A DNA stretch of 64,000 nt from an uncultured Clostridia bacterium. Its GTDB lineage: Bacteria; Bacillota; Clostridia; TANB77; CAG-508. The stretch covers positions 1 to 64,000 of the forward strand of contig CAKPDR010000004.1 of assembly GCA_934149075.1 (NCBI GenBank), given 5' to 3'. Shown here one piece after another: positions 1 through 15,200 of the stretch. The notes beneath the pieces were generated by a model. It had not been told where the DNA came from. It ran no database searches and was given only the letters and a program-made list of their open reading frames with translations. How positions within the stretch are numbered: the first letter of the stretch is position 1; each line of letters begins with the position of its first letter. The position numbers and the translations under genes were made by a program.

Positions 1-265
1 GCATCCTGTGAGCCCCAAATATCCGTATATCCATTCTCTCTATACACACTCGTATATGTATGTAAATCATTTTCTATTTTGGTATAAGCATCTGTAGTAA
101 ACTCTGTTATATCCAAACCTGCTGTTGGATAAACATCTGCTGTTTTTGGAACTTCAACCCATACAAATTGATTTCCTTTGCTATCTTGAACTGTATATCC
201 ATTGTCTAAGCTTGTTCCTTCAACATGAGTAAATCCTGTTGGTAAATATGGTCCGTTTGCACTTG
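1..265 (-). other. FGE-like module 7 (N-terminal part only)
   Basis: The frame reads PYLPTGFTHVEGTSLDNGY, the opening of every FGE-like module in this protein, and is cut by the window edge after about 88 residues. It shows that the protein continues for at least one more full module. Confidence 0.85.
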
Positions 266-3200
266 AATCACCACTATTTGAGCCATCATCATCAACTCCA
301 ATAGTAATAGTCTTATCAATGCTCAAGTTACCGCTCTTATCAACCATTCCAGACTTAAGAGAACCGTCGGCATTTAGTTCACCAGCTTTGAACGCCAATT
401 TCATAATACCGCTATAGTCTCCGCCTTGACCTTGGTCAAGATTGCTAACAACTAATTTATATTTCTCACCAATCTTTGTATTTTCAACGCCATTTATAGT
501 TGCTGTAATATCAGAAAGCTTTGTCAATTCCTTAGTTGCATTTGTTGCCTCTGTGCCTTCAAAATCAACTGTTATTTGGCTTGCTGTTGTGTCTTCTGAA
601 AGTGATGACTTGTCAAAGTACTTATCTGTAATATCAAATACTACTGTTACCTTTTTCGTATCATGGTCTATTGTTGTATTTGCATATTCATATGTGTATT
701 CTGGAGTTATAAAGTCTGCAAACATTTTTCCGTCTTCATTTGATGTTGATGCTGTTTCATCTTTGAAATCTATGTTTATCCATGTTCCTGTTTCATCTGA
801 TGCTGACATGCTTTGGTTTCCATACTTATCTGTTAGTATATTTGCTGTATATGTGCTTGTTGCTTCTCCTCTTCCTGCTAATTTTAATGTAATGTTTCCA
901 CTCCATTCTTTATAGCTCTTTCCTGCCTGTCTTACAGCTTCCTCAAAGTCTGTTAGTGTTATTATTTGTGTTACAGATGCTCCTGTTGATGGATTTGCTG
1001 TTGTTACTGTTTTGCTTACTCCTGTTATTTCTTCTCCATCTATCCATATTGATATTGCATTTGCATCTAGTGCTGTTGTTACATCACTTGTATAATTGTT
1101 TGCATTTGTTGCTCCTTTTAAGTTTATTTTTAATGCTTTGTTTGCTTTGTCCACAACTGTTGATGTTACTGTCCACTCTGGTTTATATTTTGGAACAACT
1201 GTTACGTCTCTTTCTGAAAGTGTTTTTGTTCCATCATCAGCCTCTCTAACTATACTATTAACTATTAGTGCGCCTTCTGCTGTTGTTGAATCTGTACTGC
1301 TTAACTTGAATGATTTTCTGTTCTTATATATTGATTCTGGTACATTTATCACAACTTCTCCGTTTTTTCCTGTATCAATAAACATATCTTCATGGTTATC
1401 AGCTATTTTTGTAAATGCTGGTCCAAAGTCTAAGTTCGTCATTGATAGCGCTCCTGTTTTATAGAACATATCTTTCATATTTGTTACTTTACTTGTGTCA
1501 AATTTGTCTCCTAGGTATAAGCTTGTCATTGCTGTATATCCTGTTTCTTGGAATGTTGCATACATACTTGTTACATTGCTTGTGTCAAATTTGTCTCTTA
1601 AATTCAAACTTGTCATGGCTACGTATCCTGTGCCTAAGAACATTCCCGTCATATCTGTTACACTACTTGTATCAAACTTATCTCCTAAGTCTAGACTTGT
1701 CATCTTTGTATGTCCTGTATGTTGGAACATTACAAACATGTTTGTTACATTGCTTGTGTTGAATTTGTTTCCTAAGTTTAAGCTATCCATTGCTGTATAT
1801 CCACATTTGTTAAACATATATGACATGTCTGTTACACTACTTGTATCAAAGTTTTCTCCTAAGTTCAAACTCGTCATTGCTGTATATCCTGCATTTTCAA
1901 ACATAGTACGCATTGTTGTTACATTGCTTGTGTTAAATTTATTTTTCAAATCTAGGCTTTCTAATGCTGTATATCCTACCTTGCTAAACATTGCACTCAT
2001 TGTTGTTGCACTGCTTGTATCAAAATTGTTTCCTAAGTTTAGGCTTGTCATCGCTGTATATCCTGCATTAAAGAACATATATGACATGTCTGTTACTTTG
2101 CTTGTGTCAAAGTTTTCTCCTAAGTCTAGGCTTGTCATCGCTGTATATCCTGTACTCTGGAACATTGCTTTCATGTTCGTTACCTTACTTGGAATAAACT
2201 TACTTCCTAAGTTTAGATTTGTCATTGACATGTATCCTGTACCATTGAACATAAATGACATATTTTTTGCACTTTGTGTGTTAAAGTTACTTCCCAAGTC
2301 TAAGCTTGTCATTGATTTATATCCTGTGAATTGGAACATTGCATACATGCTTGATGCTCCACTTACATTTAGTAGGCTAATATTTGTGATTGTCTCTGTG
2401 GCTGTACATATATCAGCATATCCTATATATGAGAATAAAAATGCTGAATTTGTGTTGGCAAATATTTCATCTTCACTTCCAATGTGAATTTTTATTGCTC
2501 CATTTGTGTTGCTTGTTTCATACCATGCTATTATTGAATTATCTTCACTTGCTGATACGTCCCATGCGGTTGTATCTATGAATTTTCCTGTTGCTTCATT
2601 ATATACTGTTTTTGGTATGCTTCGCTCAAATGTTATGTTTTCTATGTTTTGTCTTTGTATTGAACTGTTTCCTAAGAATGCACTGTCTGCTTTTGATTCT
2701 GTTGCAGTTGTTTTTAATGTGTTATATATTGATATATTTTTTTGTACATTACCATTTCCATTTAGGTCTATAACACTTCCTTCTGCAATTCTTATTTTTA
2801 GCTGTTTTATGTTGCTTCCTAGTCCTGATAATACAAGTTTATACTGTTGTAAAACTGTTTTTTCTGTTCCTTCAATTGTCGCTGTTGCATCATTTTCTGT
2901 TACTCTTGTTATTGTTTTTGTTACTGTACTTGTTTCTGTTCCATTTAATATTACTGTTATGTCATTTGCTGTTATTGTGTCTGATGTATTTAAGTATTTG
3001 TCTGATACATTGAATACTACTGTTGCTGTTTGGTCTCCCATGTTTACTTCTGCTGTTTCTCTTTCTATTACTGGTCTTAATATGTCTATTTTTCCTATGT
3101 CTAGTGTTTGCTCTTTGCTTGTGTTTCGTTTTCCGTCTGATACTCCTGTTGTTGCTCCTGATGCATCGTCTGTTATTGTTCCTGCTGCGATTTTTAATGT

Positions 3201-6200
3201 TGTTGCTCCACTGTATTCATAGTAACTCTTTCCTGCTTGTTTTGCTGCTTCTTCCCAGTTGTCTAACGTTAGTGTGTATCTGATTTCTTTTAGGTCTGTT
3301 GTTGAGGTTGAGTTTGTTCCTGAAGTTGTGCTTATTGCCACATTTGAATTTATTTTAGCTGCATTGCTACTAGTGTCTTGTATCTCATCACTGTAAAGTG
3401 CAGTTCTGAAACCGATACGAGGATCAGTGCCAGTAGTATAGCCATAGTAGTCATGATTATTAGCTCCAACATTTCCTCCATAATAACAAGTTGCGCCACG
3501 CTGGATACAGTAGTTAGAAGATCTACTTTCTAGCACCCATTCAGCTACATTTCCTGCTAAATCATATATTCCTTGTTTACTAAATGTATCACTTGCTCCA
3601 GTTGATAATAATACTCCATCGTCTTTGTTCTTTTCTCTATACGCACCATTATTCCATGTATCACCACAATTTACTGAATACTTTGAATTTGTATTTGTTA
3701 CGTTCCAGCGACTAGTATAATAATTTCCCCAACTTGTACTATTTGTATTTAATTCCTCTTGTGCTGTTCCTTTTCTCTCTAAATATTTTAATACTAAATC
3801 CCATTGTACTCCAAATAATAAGCTACTTGTATATCCATTTAAATTAGATGCAAATCTACTTGATAATGTTTGTGCTTGACTACTTGTTATATACGTATAT
3901 GGATATGCATTTTGCTTTATTACTGGTGTTTCTGTTGGCATTGTTGTTGCTGAACCTGATGTTTTATATGAATTTTCTATTCCTGTTTCATATTTTCCAA
4001 CATAAAATCCTCCATTTTGGTATACACTTTTTAACATTTTTTGCTTTAACATAGTATATTGGTCACTTGTCAATCCTGTCGCATCTAGTGAACTCCATTT
4101 ATCAGTATATGCACTTTCATTACTTCTGTATGCACTGGTATATGTCTGTAAATCATTTTCTATTTTCGTATATTCATCTGTTGTAAACTCTGTTATATTT
4201 AATCCTGCTGTTCGATAAACTTTTTTAGTTTGTGGTACAGATACCCATACATATTGATTTCCTTTACTATCTTGAACTGTATATCCATTATCTAAATCTG
4301 TTCCTTCAACATGACTAAATCCTGTTGGTATATATGGTTCTTTTTCTGGTCCATTATTTACAAATTCTGGTTCACTTAATGTCTTTTTAATTACATTATT
4401 TGCATTTTCATCACCGTCTACTGATACAGTAATGTCATCAGTTGTCAATGTACTGTTTTCCACTCCTGTTAGGTATTTGTCTGTTGCTACTAAGTCTGCT
4501 GTTACTTTTTTGTTTTCTTTGTCTATGTTTACGTTTTCTACTTTCCATATTGGGTCTACTACGTCAACGATTACCGAATCATTTGAGTCTGTATCTGTCC
4601 CATCCTTCGGATCATCTATTCCAATTGTAATTGTTGTTGCAGCATTACCATTTCCAACAGTGTCAGTTATTAATCCAGCATTGAATTCTAATGTCATAAT
4701 TCCACTGTAATCTCCACCATCACCTTGGTCTAAATTGCTTACTACCAATTGATATTTCTCTCCAACTTTTGTGTTTTCTTGTCCATTTACTGTTTCGGTT
4801 ATGTCTGAAAGTTTGGTTAATACTTTATTTGCATTTGTTGCTTCTTTTCCTTCAAAATTTACTGTTATATTGCTTGCTACTGTGTCTGCTGTTAATGCTG
4901 ATCCATTGAAATATTTGTCTGTTACATCAAATACTACTGTTACTGTTTTTGTATCATGATCAATTACTGTATTTCCATATTTGTATGTAAAGCTTGGTTT
5001 TATGAAATCTACATGTCCTGATTCAAATGTTTGCTCTTTGCTTGTGTTGTGTTTTCCATCTGAGATTCCCTCTTCTGCCTCCGATGCGTCATCTGTTATT
5101 GTTCCTGCTGCAATTTTTAATTTTGTTTCTCCACTATATTCATAATAGCTCTTTCCCGCTTGTTTTGCTGCTTCTTCCCAGTTGTCTAGTGTCAATGTAT
5201 ATCTAATCTCTTTTAAACCTGGTGATGTGGTTGAGTTCGATATTGTAATTTGATTTGTTTTATCCGTATTGCTAGTATCTTGCATTTCATCACTAAAAAG
5301 TGTAGTTCTGAAACCGATACGAGGATCAGTGCCAGCAGTATTGCCATAGAAGTCATGATAATTAGCTCCAACATTTTGAAAATAGCAAGTTGCACCACGA
5401 TGAATACAGTAGTTAGAAACTCTATTTTCTAGCACCCATTCAGCTACATTTCCTGCTAAATCATATATTCCTTGTTTACTGAATGTATCACTTGCTCCTG
5501 TTGATAATAATATACCATCATCTTTATTCTTTTCTCTATACGCACCTTTATTCCATGTATCACCACAATCTACTGAATACTTTGAATTTATATTTGTTAT
5601 GTTCCAGCGACTAGTAAAATAATTTCCCCAACTTGTACTATTTGTATTTAATTCCTCTTGTGCTGTTCCTTTTACCTCCAAATATTTTAACACTAAATCC
5701 CATTGTACTCCAAATAATAAGCTACTTGTATATCCATTTAAATTAGATGCAAATCTATTTGATAATGTTTGTGCTTGACGACTTGTTATATACGTATATG
5801 GATATGCATTTTGCTTTATTACTGGTGTTTCCGTTGGCATGGTTGTAGCTGAGCCTGATGTTTTATATGAATTTTCTATTCCTGTTTCATATTTTCCAAC
5901 AAAAAATCCTCCATTTTGGTATACACTTTTTAACATTTTTTGCTTTAACATAGTATATTGGTCACTTGTCAATCCTGTCGCATCTAGTGAACTCCATTTA
6001 TCAGTATATGCACTTTCATTACTTCTGTATGCACTGGTATATGTCTGTAAATCATTTTCTATTTTCGTATATTCATCTGTTGTAAACTCTGTTATATTTA
6101 ATCCTGCTGTTCGATAAACTTTTTTAGTTTGTGGTACAGATACCCATACATATTGATTTCCTTTACTATCTTGAACTGTATATCCATTATCTAAATCTGT

Positions 6201-9200
6201 TCCTTCAACATGACTAAATCCTGTTGGTATATATGGTTCTTTTTCTGATTTACTCAATGTCTTTTTGATTATATTATTAGCGTTTTCATCTCCATCCACA
6301 ATTACTGTTATATCATCTGTTGTCAATGTGACATTTCCTACATCTGTTAGGTATTTGTCTGTTGCCACTAAATCTGCTGTTACTATTTTGTTTTCTTTAT
6401 CTATATCGATGTTTTCAACTTTCCATACTGGATCTACTACATCGACAATTACTGGTGGTTGTTCTGTATCAACTTTTGGTTCATCCACTCCAATTGTAAT
6501 AGTCTTCGCTATACTACTATTGTTAGACAAATCAGTTGCAATTCCAGCTTGGAACCCTAATGTCATAATACCACTATAATCTCCGCCTTGACCTTGATCA
6601 AGATTACTTACAACCAATTGATATTTTTCTCCAACCTTGGTATTTTCAACGCCATTTACTGTTGCTGTGATATCAGAAAGTTTTGTTAATGCTTTGGTTG
6701 CATTTGTTGCTTCTTTTCCTTCAAAGTTAACTTTGATTTTGCTTGCTGTTGAATCTTCTGCCAATGATGATGTACTAAAATATTTGTCTGTTATATCAAA
6801 TACTACTGTTACTGCTTTTGTGTCATGGTCTATTACTGTATTTGCATATTCATATATAAATGCTGGACTTACAAAATCTGCAAACAATTTTCCATTTTCA
6901 TTTGCTGATGAAGTTGTCTCATCCTTAAAGTCTATATCTATCCATGTTCCTGTTTCGTCTGTTGCTGACATACTTTGGTTTCCATAGCTATCTGTTAATG
7001 TATTTGCTGTATATGTGTCTGTGCTTTCTCCTCTTCCTGCTATCTTTAATGTGATGTTTCCACTCCATTCTTTATAGCTCTTTCCAGCTTGTCTAAATGC
7101 TTCTTCAAAGTTTGTTAATGTTATTGTTTGTGTTACAGATGCTCCTGTTGATGGATTTGCTGTTGTTATTTCTTTGCTTAGTCCTGTTACTTCTTCTCCA
7201 TCTATCCATATTGATATATCTTCTACACTTAATGCTGTTGTTACTTCACTTGTATAGTTGTCTGCTTTTGTTGCTCCTTTTATGTTTATTTTTAATGCTT
7301 TGTTTGCTGTGTCTATTGATGCTCCTTCTAATGTCCACTCTGGCTTGTATTTTGGTACAATCTTGATTTTTTTAGCGTCTGTAACAGCTATTGCTCCTTC
7401 TGCCGTTGTTGTGTCTGTACTACTTAGTTTGAATGATGTTTTACTCTTGTAGATTGATTCTGGTGCATAGATTATAGCTCCTATTTTTCCAGCTTTTGTA
7501 AACATATTTGAATTTTCTTTAGCTATTTTTGTAAATGCTGGTCCTAGGTCAAGAGTTTCCATTAAACCTCCACCAGTTTGCCAGAACATACTTGTCATAT
7601 TAGTTACATTGCTTGTATTAAATTTGTCTCCTAAGTTTAAGCTTGTCATTCTTTGACCACCTAAAGTTGAAAACATGTATGACATATTTGTTACATTACT
7701 TGTATCAAATTTGTCCCCTAAATCTAACGTTTTTAATGCATCATATCCTGCTTGACAAAACATACTCGCCATATTAGTTACCTTACTTGTATTAAATTTG
7801 TCTCCTAGACTCAAGCTTGTTAGCGCTTTATGTCCAAAATCATAAAACATATATTGCATGTCTGTTACATTACTTGTATCAAAGTTTGTACCTAAATCAA
7901 AACTTGTCATTGCTATGTATCCTACCTGACAAAACATACGATCCATATTTTGGGCATTACTTGTTTTAAAGTTTTTTCCTAAACTAAACGACTTCATTGT
8001 ATTATAGCCAAAGTTCATGAACATTTTTTCCATGTTTGTTGAAAATTCAACATTTAATAAATCTAGATTTTCAATTAATGGTCTTTCTGTTCCATCTGTT
8101 GCTTTAGTATCACCTGTAACAGAACACCCTGAATCATATCCTATATATGCAAACAAATAACTTGCATTTTTATTACTGTTTATTACACCGTAACTTCCTA
8201 TATATACAGTAAAGAATCCTTTATCATTTTTTTCATACCATGCAATAATTGAATTATCTTTTTGTGCTGAAACATCCCATTTTGTATCATTTATTCCATC
8301 AAGACTTTCTTTAAAAATTATTTTTTCAACCTTTTGTCTTTCAATTGATGCATTTTCTAAAAATGGGCTATTACTTTTTGTTTCAGTAGAAGTACTTACT
8401 AATTGATTATATACTGCAATGTCCTTTTCCTCGTTGCCGTTTCCATTTGCATCTGTTGCAGCTCCTTTATTAAATCTAATCTTTACTTGGTCTGCATCTG
8501 TAGCAAATCCTGAAACTGTAAGTTTATATTGTTGAGAAACTGTACGTGTTGTTCCATCAATTGTCGCTGTTGCATCATTTTCTGTTACTCTTGTTAATGT
8601 TTTGCTTACTGAATTTGACGCCGTTCCATTTACTAATACTGTTATTTCATTTGTTGTTATCGCATCTGATGTATTTAGATATTTGTCTGATACATTGAAT
8701 ACCATTGTTGCTGTTTGTTTCGTCATATCTATATCTGATGATACTCTTTCTATTACTGGTGCTAATACATCTATTTTTCCTAAGTCAAATGTTTGCTCTT
8801 TGCTTGTGTTGCGTTTTCCGTCTGAGATTCCTTCTTCTGCTCCTGTTGCATCGTCTGTTATTGTTCCTGCTGCGATTTTTAATGTTGTTGCTCCACTGTA
8901 TTCATAGTAACTCTTTCCTGCTTGTTTTGCTGCTTCTTCCCAGTTGTCTAGTGTTAGTGTGTATCTGATTTCTTTCGGATCTGTTGATGTTTTTGAGCCT
9001 GAATTTGATGTGCCACTGTCTTGTGCTTCGTCTTTGTATAATGCAACACGGAAACCTGTTTCGTACCCATAATAATTTTTTTTCAAATACCATCTCTTAC
9101 TTGCAGGAGAACCTACACCATAAAAATGGAACTCGGATCCTCTAACCACTCCAGGTACAGCTGGATCATTACTATATTCTAACGTCCACTCTTCTACATT

Positions 9201-12200
9201 TCCAGCTAAATCATATATTCCTTGTTTACAGAACGTATCACTCGCACCTGTTGTCAATTGTATCGCAGCACCACCTGTTTTTCCATATGAACAATATCCC
9301 CAATTTGTACCATTATCTGCATATAAAGCGTTTGTATTTGTTATCTTCCACGTATTATTAGAATAGTTTCCCCAGTTTGTGCTATCTTCATTTAACTCTG
9401 CTTGCGTTGTACCTTTGGTTTCTAAATATTTTAATATCAAATCCCATTGCACACCGAACATTAAGCTACTTGTATATCCATTTAAGTCTGATGCAAACTT
9501 ACTTGATAATGTTTGTGCTTGACTACATGTTACAAATTCATATGGAAATGCATTTTGTTTTATTACTGGCGTTTCTGTCGGTGTTGTTGTAGTTGAACCT
9601 GATGTCCTATATCTATATATTCCAGTTTCATATTTTCCAATATAAAATCCTCCATTTTGATATACACTTTTCAACATTTTTTGTTTCAATTCTGTGTATT
9701 GACTACTTGTCAATCCCGTTGTTTCTTGTGAATACCATTCATCTTCAAATTCTGTTTTATTTCTATATATACTTGTATATGTCTGTAAATCTTTTTCTAT
9801 TTTTGTATAGTCACTTGTTGAAAATTCTGTTATACCTAATCCTGCCATTTGATAAACCTTTTTGGTTTGTGGCACCTCAATCCATATATATTGATTTCCT
9901 TTATTATCTTGAACTGTATATCCATTAGATAAATTTGTTCCTTCAACATGTGTAAATCCATCTGGTATATATGGTTCCTTAGCAGATATAAATTCTGGTT
10001 CACTTAATGTCTTTTTAATTACATTATTTGCATTTTCGTCTCCATCTACTGATATTGTTATGTCATCAGTTGTCAATGTGCTGTTTTCTACTCCTGTTAA
10101 GTATTTGTCTGTTGCTACTAAATCTAATGTTACTTTTTGATTTTCTGTATCTTGTTTTACATTTTCTACTTTCCATACTGGGTCTACTACGTCTACGATT
10201 ACTGGGTCTTTTGAACCAGACTCTCCTTCAGTTGCTGCTACAATATCCCAACAATTGTATGTTTGCTCTCCTCCATATGTGTCCATGTTTCCACCAGTTA
10301 TTGTTTTTGTTCCTGTTTTTTGTGATGATAGTAAGACATCTGGTGATAGGGTCACTAACATACGAATACCATGAGTAATTGATGGTAATCCAGGTGCACT
10401 TACTTGACGTTCACTCGGATTAAAGCTATACATTGTTCCTGTGCTGTTAGAAGTAGGCATCCAATAAAATGAATAATTATCAATCATATTTTGATACTTT
10501 ATATATGATTCATTTTCGTATAGTTTCTTTATCTTACCAACCCCGTCTGTATCAGTAATTGATGAATCAATATATTTGTTATACCAGCTCTCAAATCTTG
10601 TCTTTGTTAATGGTATTGCACTTGTTGCTTTTTGATTCTCATTTATGTATGAACTCCAATCTCTTTTTTGATATTTGTCCTTATCTGTTTCTCCATCCCT
10701 CCAATTACTGCTTACATTTCCTGTTAATACATATTCATTTGCAAACAATGATGTTCCACCTAACATATATACGTATTGTAGATAATCCTCAGGATTTCCT
10801 GCTGATATTAATGTTACATTATCTCCATCAATGTCAAATACTCTCCATCCTGTTATACTGCTTTGAGTATCTTTATCATTTAAATATGTTCCAAATACTA
10901 CATTATTATCTCCTTTAGTCGTATATGATGTTGCATTTCCATTTCTACTTGAACCTGCTGTAAATCCTCCAAATTGAAATACGTTAGTTGGTAAATCTGT
11001 ACTTCCATTTGCTGTTTGTAAATCTGTTTTCAATCCTGTTTGAATTGAATCAATTTCTTCTTGTGTCCATGTTCCTGCATCATAATTTACAAAATCACCT
11101 ATGTGTAATCCATCTACATTTGTTCCTGCTTGGTCAAATATTACTGAAGGTTTTGCACCATTTGCGCTAGGTCTTGGCTCATCAATTCCAATAGTAATAG
11201 TCTTAGCCAAACTACTATTATTATCTGTGTCTGTAGCAATTCCAGCTGGGAATACCAATGTCATTATTCCACTGTAATCTCCACCATTACCTTGGTCTAG
11301 ATTGCTTACAACTAATTGATATTTTTCTCCAACTTTTTTTGCTGTTCCATTTATTGTTGCTGTTATATCTGAAAGTTTGCTTAATTCTTTTGTAGCATTT
11401 GTTGCTTCTTTTCCTTCAAAGTTTACTTTTATATTGCTTGCTACTGCGTCTGTTGCTAATTGTGATGCACTGAAGTATTTGTCTGTTATGTCAAATACTA
11501 CTGTTACTGTTTTTGTGTCATGATTTATTTCTGTGTTTGCATATTTGTATGTGAAACTTGGCTTTATGAAGTCTACATGTCCTAGGTCTAATGTTTGTTC
11601 CTTGCTTGAGTTGTTTTCTCCATTTGCATTTCCATTCGAACCTGTTGCTATACTCCAGCAGTTGTATGTTTGATTTCCTCCATATTTGTCCATATTTCCA
11701 CCGGTTAAGGTTTTTGTTCCTGTTTTTTGTGATTTGAATTGGACATCTGAGGATAGAACTACTAACATACGGATGCCATAAGCAATATCAGAAGCATGTT
11801 CTATATACCCGTATAAGCTTCGATTCGAAGGATCTATACGAGACATACACCAAGTATTTCCATAATTTCTACCTGGAAGCCAGCAATATGTATCATTTTC
11901 AATCATATTCTGATATCTTATATATGGTTCTTCATATATCTTTTGAAAAGTTGTATCTGTATTTATATTAGCATTTTCGGTTCCTGTATATTTCGTATAC
12001 CAACTATTTAGTCTTGGTTCTGTTAATGGTATTGCATTTGTTGCTTTTTGCTTTTCATTTACATATACTCCCCAATCTCTTTTTTGATATGTTGATTCCG
12101 CCGTCGATTCGCTTGTTCCCCAACTACTATTTACATTTCCCGTTAATACATATTCACTTACATATCCATAATCTGTACTATATTTATGATAATAGTCCTC

Positions 12201-15200
12201 TGGATTTCCTGCTGATATTAATGTCACATTGTCTCCATCTATATCAAACACTCTCCATCCTGTTGCTTCACTATTATTCGATGCATCTTTTATGTATGTT
12301 CCCCATGTAACTGAAGAAGATGTATATGTATATGGTGTTGCATTTCCATTTCTACTAGAACCTGCTGTAAATCCTCCAAATTGAAAACCATTCGTTGGTA
12401 ATGTTGCTGTTCCATTAGCTGTCTGCAAATCAGTCTTCAAACCTGTTTTTATCGAATTAATCTCATCTTGTGTCCATGTTCCTGCATCATAATCAACAAA
12501 GTCTCCTATATGCAATCCGTTTGTATTTGAACCGTCTTGGTCAAATAATTCTGATGGTTTTACCCCGCTTGAACCTCCTGCACTATCTGTTACAGTTCCT
12601 GCTTTAATTATAATTTTAGCAGAACCACTGTATTCTAAGAAACTTTTTCCTGCTTGTTTTGCTGATTCTTCCCAGTTCTCTAGTGTTAATGTGTACCTGA
12701 TTTCTTTTAATCCTGTTGTTTTATTTGATGAGAATGTCGGTGTACTTAATGTTTTAGTTATTACATTATTTGCATTTTCGTCTCCATCTACTGATATTGT
12801 TATGTCATCAGTTGTTAATGTGCTGTTTTCTACTCCTGTTAGGTATTTGTCTGTTGCTATTAAGTCTGCTGTTACTTTTTTGTTTGTTTTATTTATGTTT
12901 ACGTTTTCTACTTTCCATACTGGATTTACTACATCGACTATTACCGGTTTTGAGCCTGTTCCTGGTTCATCGCTGTCATTGGCCAGTGCTACGTCTTTAT
13001 AAAGTGCGAGACGAGAGCCGATGTAGTCATTGGAATTCGTAGGATAGTCGTTGTAGCGATCGCTTGCTGTACTACGGTCTATAGTATAATTGCCACCACG
13101 AAGAGCACGATCATCAAAAGAATTCGCCTCAAGTGTCCATTCATATACATTTCCTGCCAAATCATATATTCCTTGTTTACTAAATGTATCACTTGCTCCT
13201 GTTGATAATAATATTGCATCATTTGAAGATTTTTTTCCATATGCTCCATTTGTCCATGTACTACCATTATTTATTAAATATTTTGAATTTGTATTTGTTA
13301 TGTTCCATAAATTATTACTGTAATTTCCCCAATTTGTACTATCTGAATTTAACTCTGCTTGTGTTGCTCCTTTGGTCTCTAAATATTTTAATGTTAAATC
13401 CCATTGTACTCCAAATAGTAAGCTACTTGTATAACCATCTAAATCAGACGCAAATCCGCTTGCTATTGTTTGTGCTTGGCTATTTGTCACATAATTATAT
13501 GGATATGCATTTTGTTTTATTACTGGTGTTTCTGTTGGCATTTTATCAGCATTTCCTGATGTTCTTGGTGTACCTTCTATTCCTGTTTCATATTTTCCAA
13601 TATAAAATCCTCCATTTTGGTATATACTTTTCAACATTTTTTGTCTTAATTCAGTGTATTGGTCACTTGTCATTCCTGCTGAAGTTTGTGAAACCCATTC
13701 ATCAGTATACCCATTTTCTCTATACACACTTGTATATGTATGCAAATCATTTTCTATTTTGGTATAAGCATCTGTTGTAAACTCTGTTATATTCAATCCT
13801 GCTGTTTTATAAACATTAGCAGTTTTTGGTACTTCAACCCATACAAATTGATTTCCTTTGCTATCTTGAACTGTATATCCATTGTCTAAGCTTGTTCCTT
13901 CAACATGAGTAAATCCCGTTGGTAAATATGGTCCATCACTGCCATCAGTGTTACTTGGATCATCCACCCCAATAGTAATAGTCTTAGCCAAACTACTATT
14001 GTTAGACAAATCAGTTGCAATTCCAGCTGGGAATACCAATGTCATTATTCCACTGTAATCTCCACCATTTCCTTGGTCAAGATTACTTACCACTAATTGA
14101 TATTTTTCTCCAACTTTTTTTTCTGTTCCATTTATTGTTGCTGTTATATCTGAAAGTTTGCTTAGTTCTTTTGTTGCATTTGTTGCTTCTTTTCCTTCAA
14201 AGTTTACTGTTATGTTACTTGCTGTTGAGTCTGTTGTTAGTGCTGATGTATTGAAGCATTTGTCTGCTATATCAAATATTACTGTTACTTTCTTCTTGTC
14301 ATGGTCTATTGTTGTATTTGAGTATTTGTATGTAAACTCTGGATTTATGAAGTCTACTTGTCCTAGGTCTAATGTTTGTTCCTTGCTTGAGTTGTTTTCT
14401 CCATTTGCATTTCCATTTGAACCTGTTGCTATACTCCAACAGTTGTATGTTTGATTTCCTCCATATGTGTTCATGTTTCCACCTGTTAATGTTTTGGTTC
14501 CTGTTTTTGTTGAATTGAATTGGACGTCTGATGATAGGGTTACTAGCATACGGATACCTAATGCTCTACCAGTACTTCCATTCACATATCCTCGGTAATC
14601 TGGCTCAAAGTCTGCTAACATTCCCAAACCAGAAGCAGATCCCAACCAATAATATGAATAATTATCCAATATATTTTGATACCTTATATATGGCTCTTGA
14701 TACAGTTTTTCAATTGTTGAGTCTCCTTGAAAACCTCCCATATATTTATTACACCAATCTTCAAGACTACTATTTGTTAATGGTATCGCACTTGTTGCTT
14801 TTTGTTCTTCATTTACATACATACTCCAATCTCTTATTTGATATTTTGTTTTTGATGATGTTCCTGTTGACCAACCACTATTTACATTTCCTGTTAATAC
14901 ATATTCACTTTCATAGGCCGGAGTTCCATCAGTTCCTTTTGGATGCTCATGAAAATAATCTTCTGGGTTTCCTGCTGTTATCAGTGTTGTACTGTCACCG
15001 TCTATATCAAAGACTCTCCAACCTGTTATTGCAGTATTTGTAGTTGCATCTTTTATATAGTCACAATATCCTTCATGATAATAAAATGTTGCATTTTCAT
15101 TTCTACTTGATCCTGTTTCAAATCCACCAAATTGATATTCACTAGTTGGCAAAGCAGTTGTACCATTGGCTGTTTTTAGATCCGTTTTAAGTCCTGTTTG

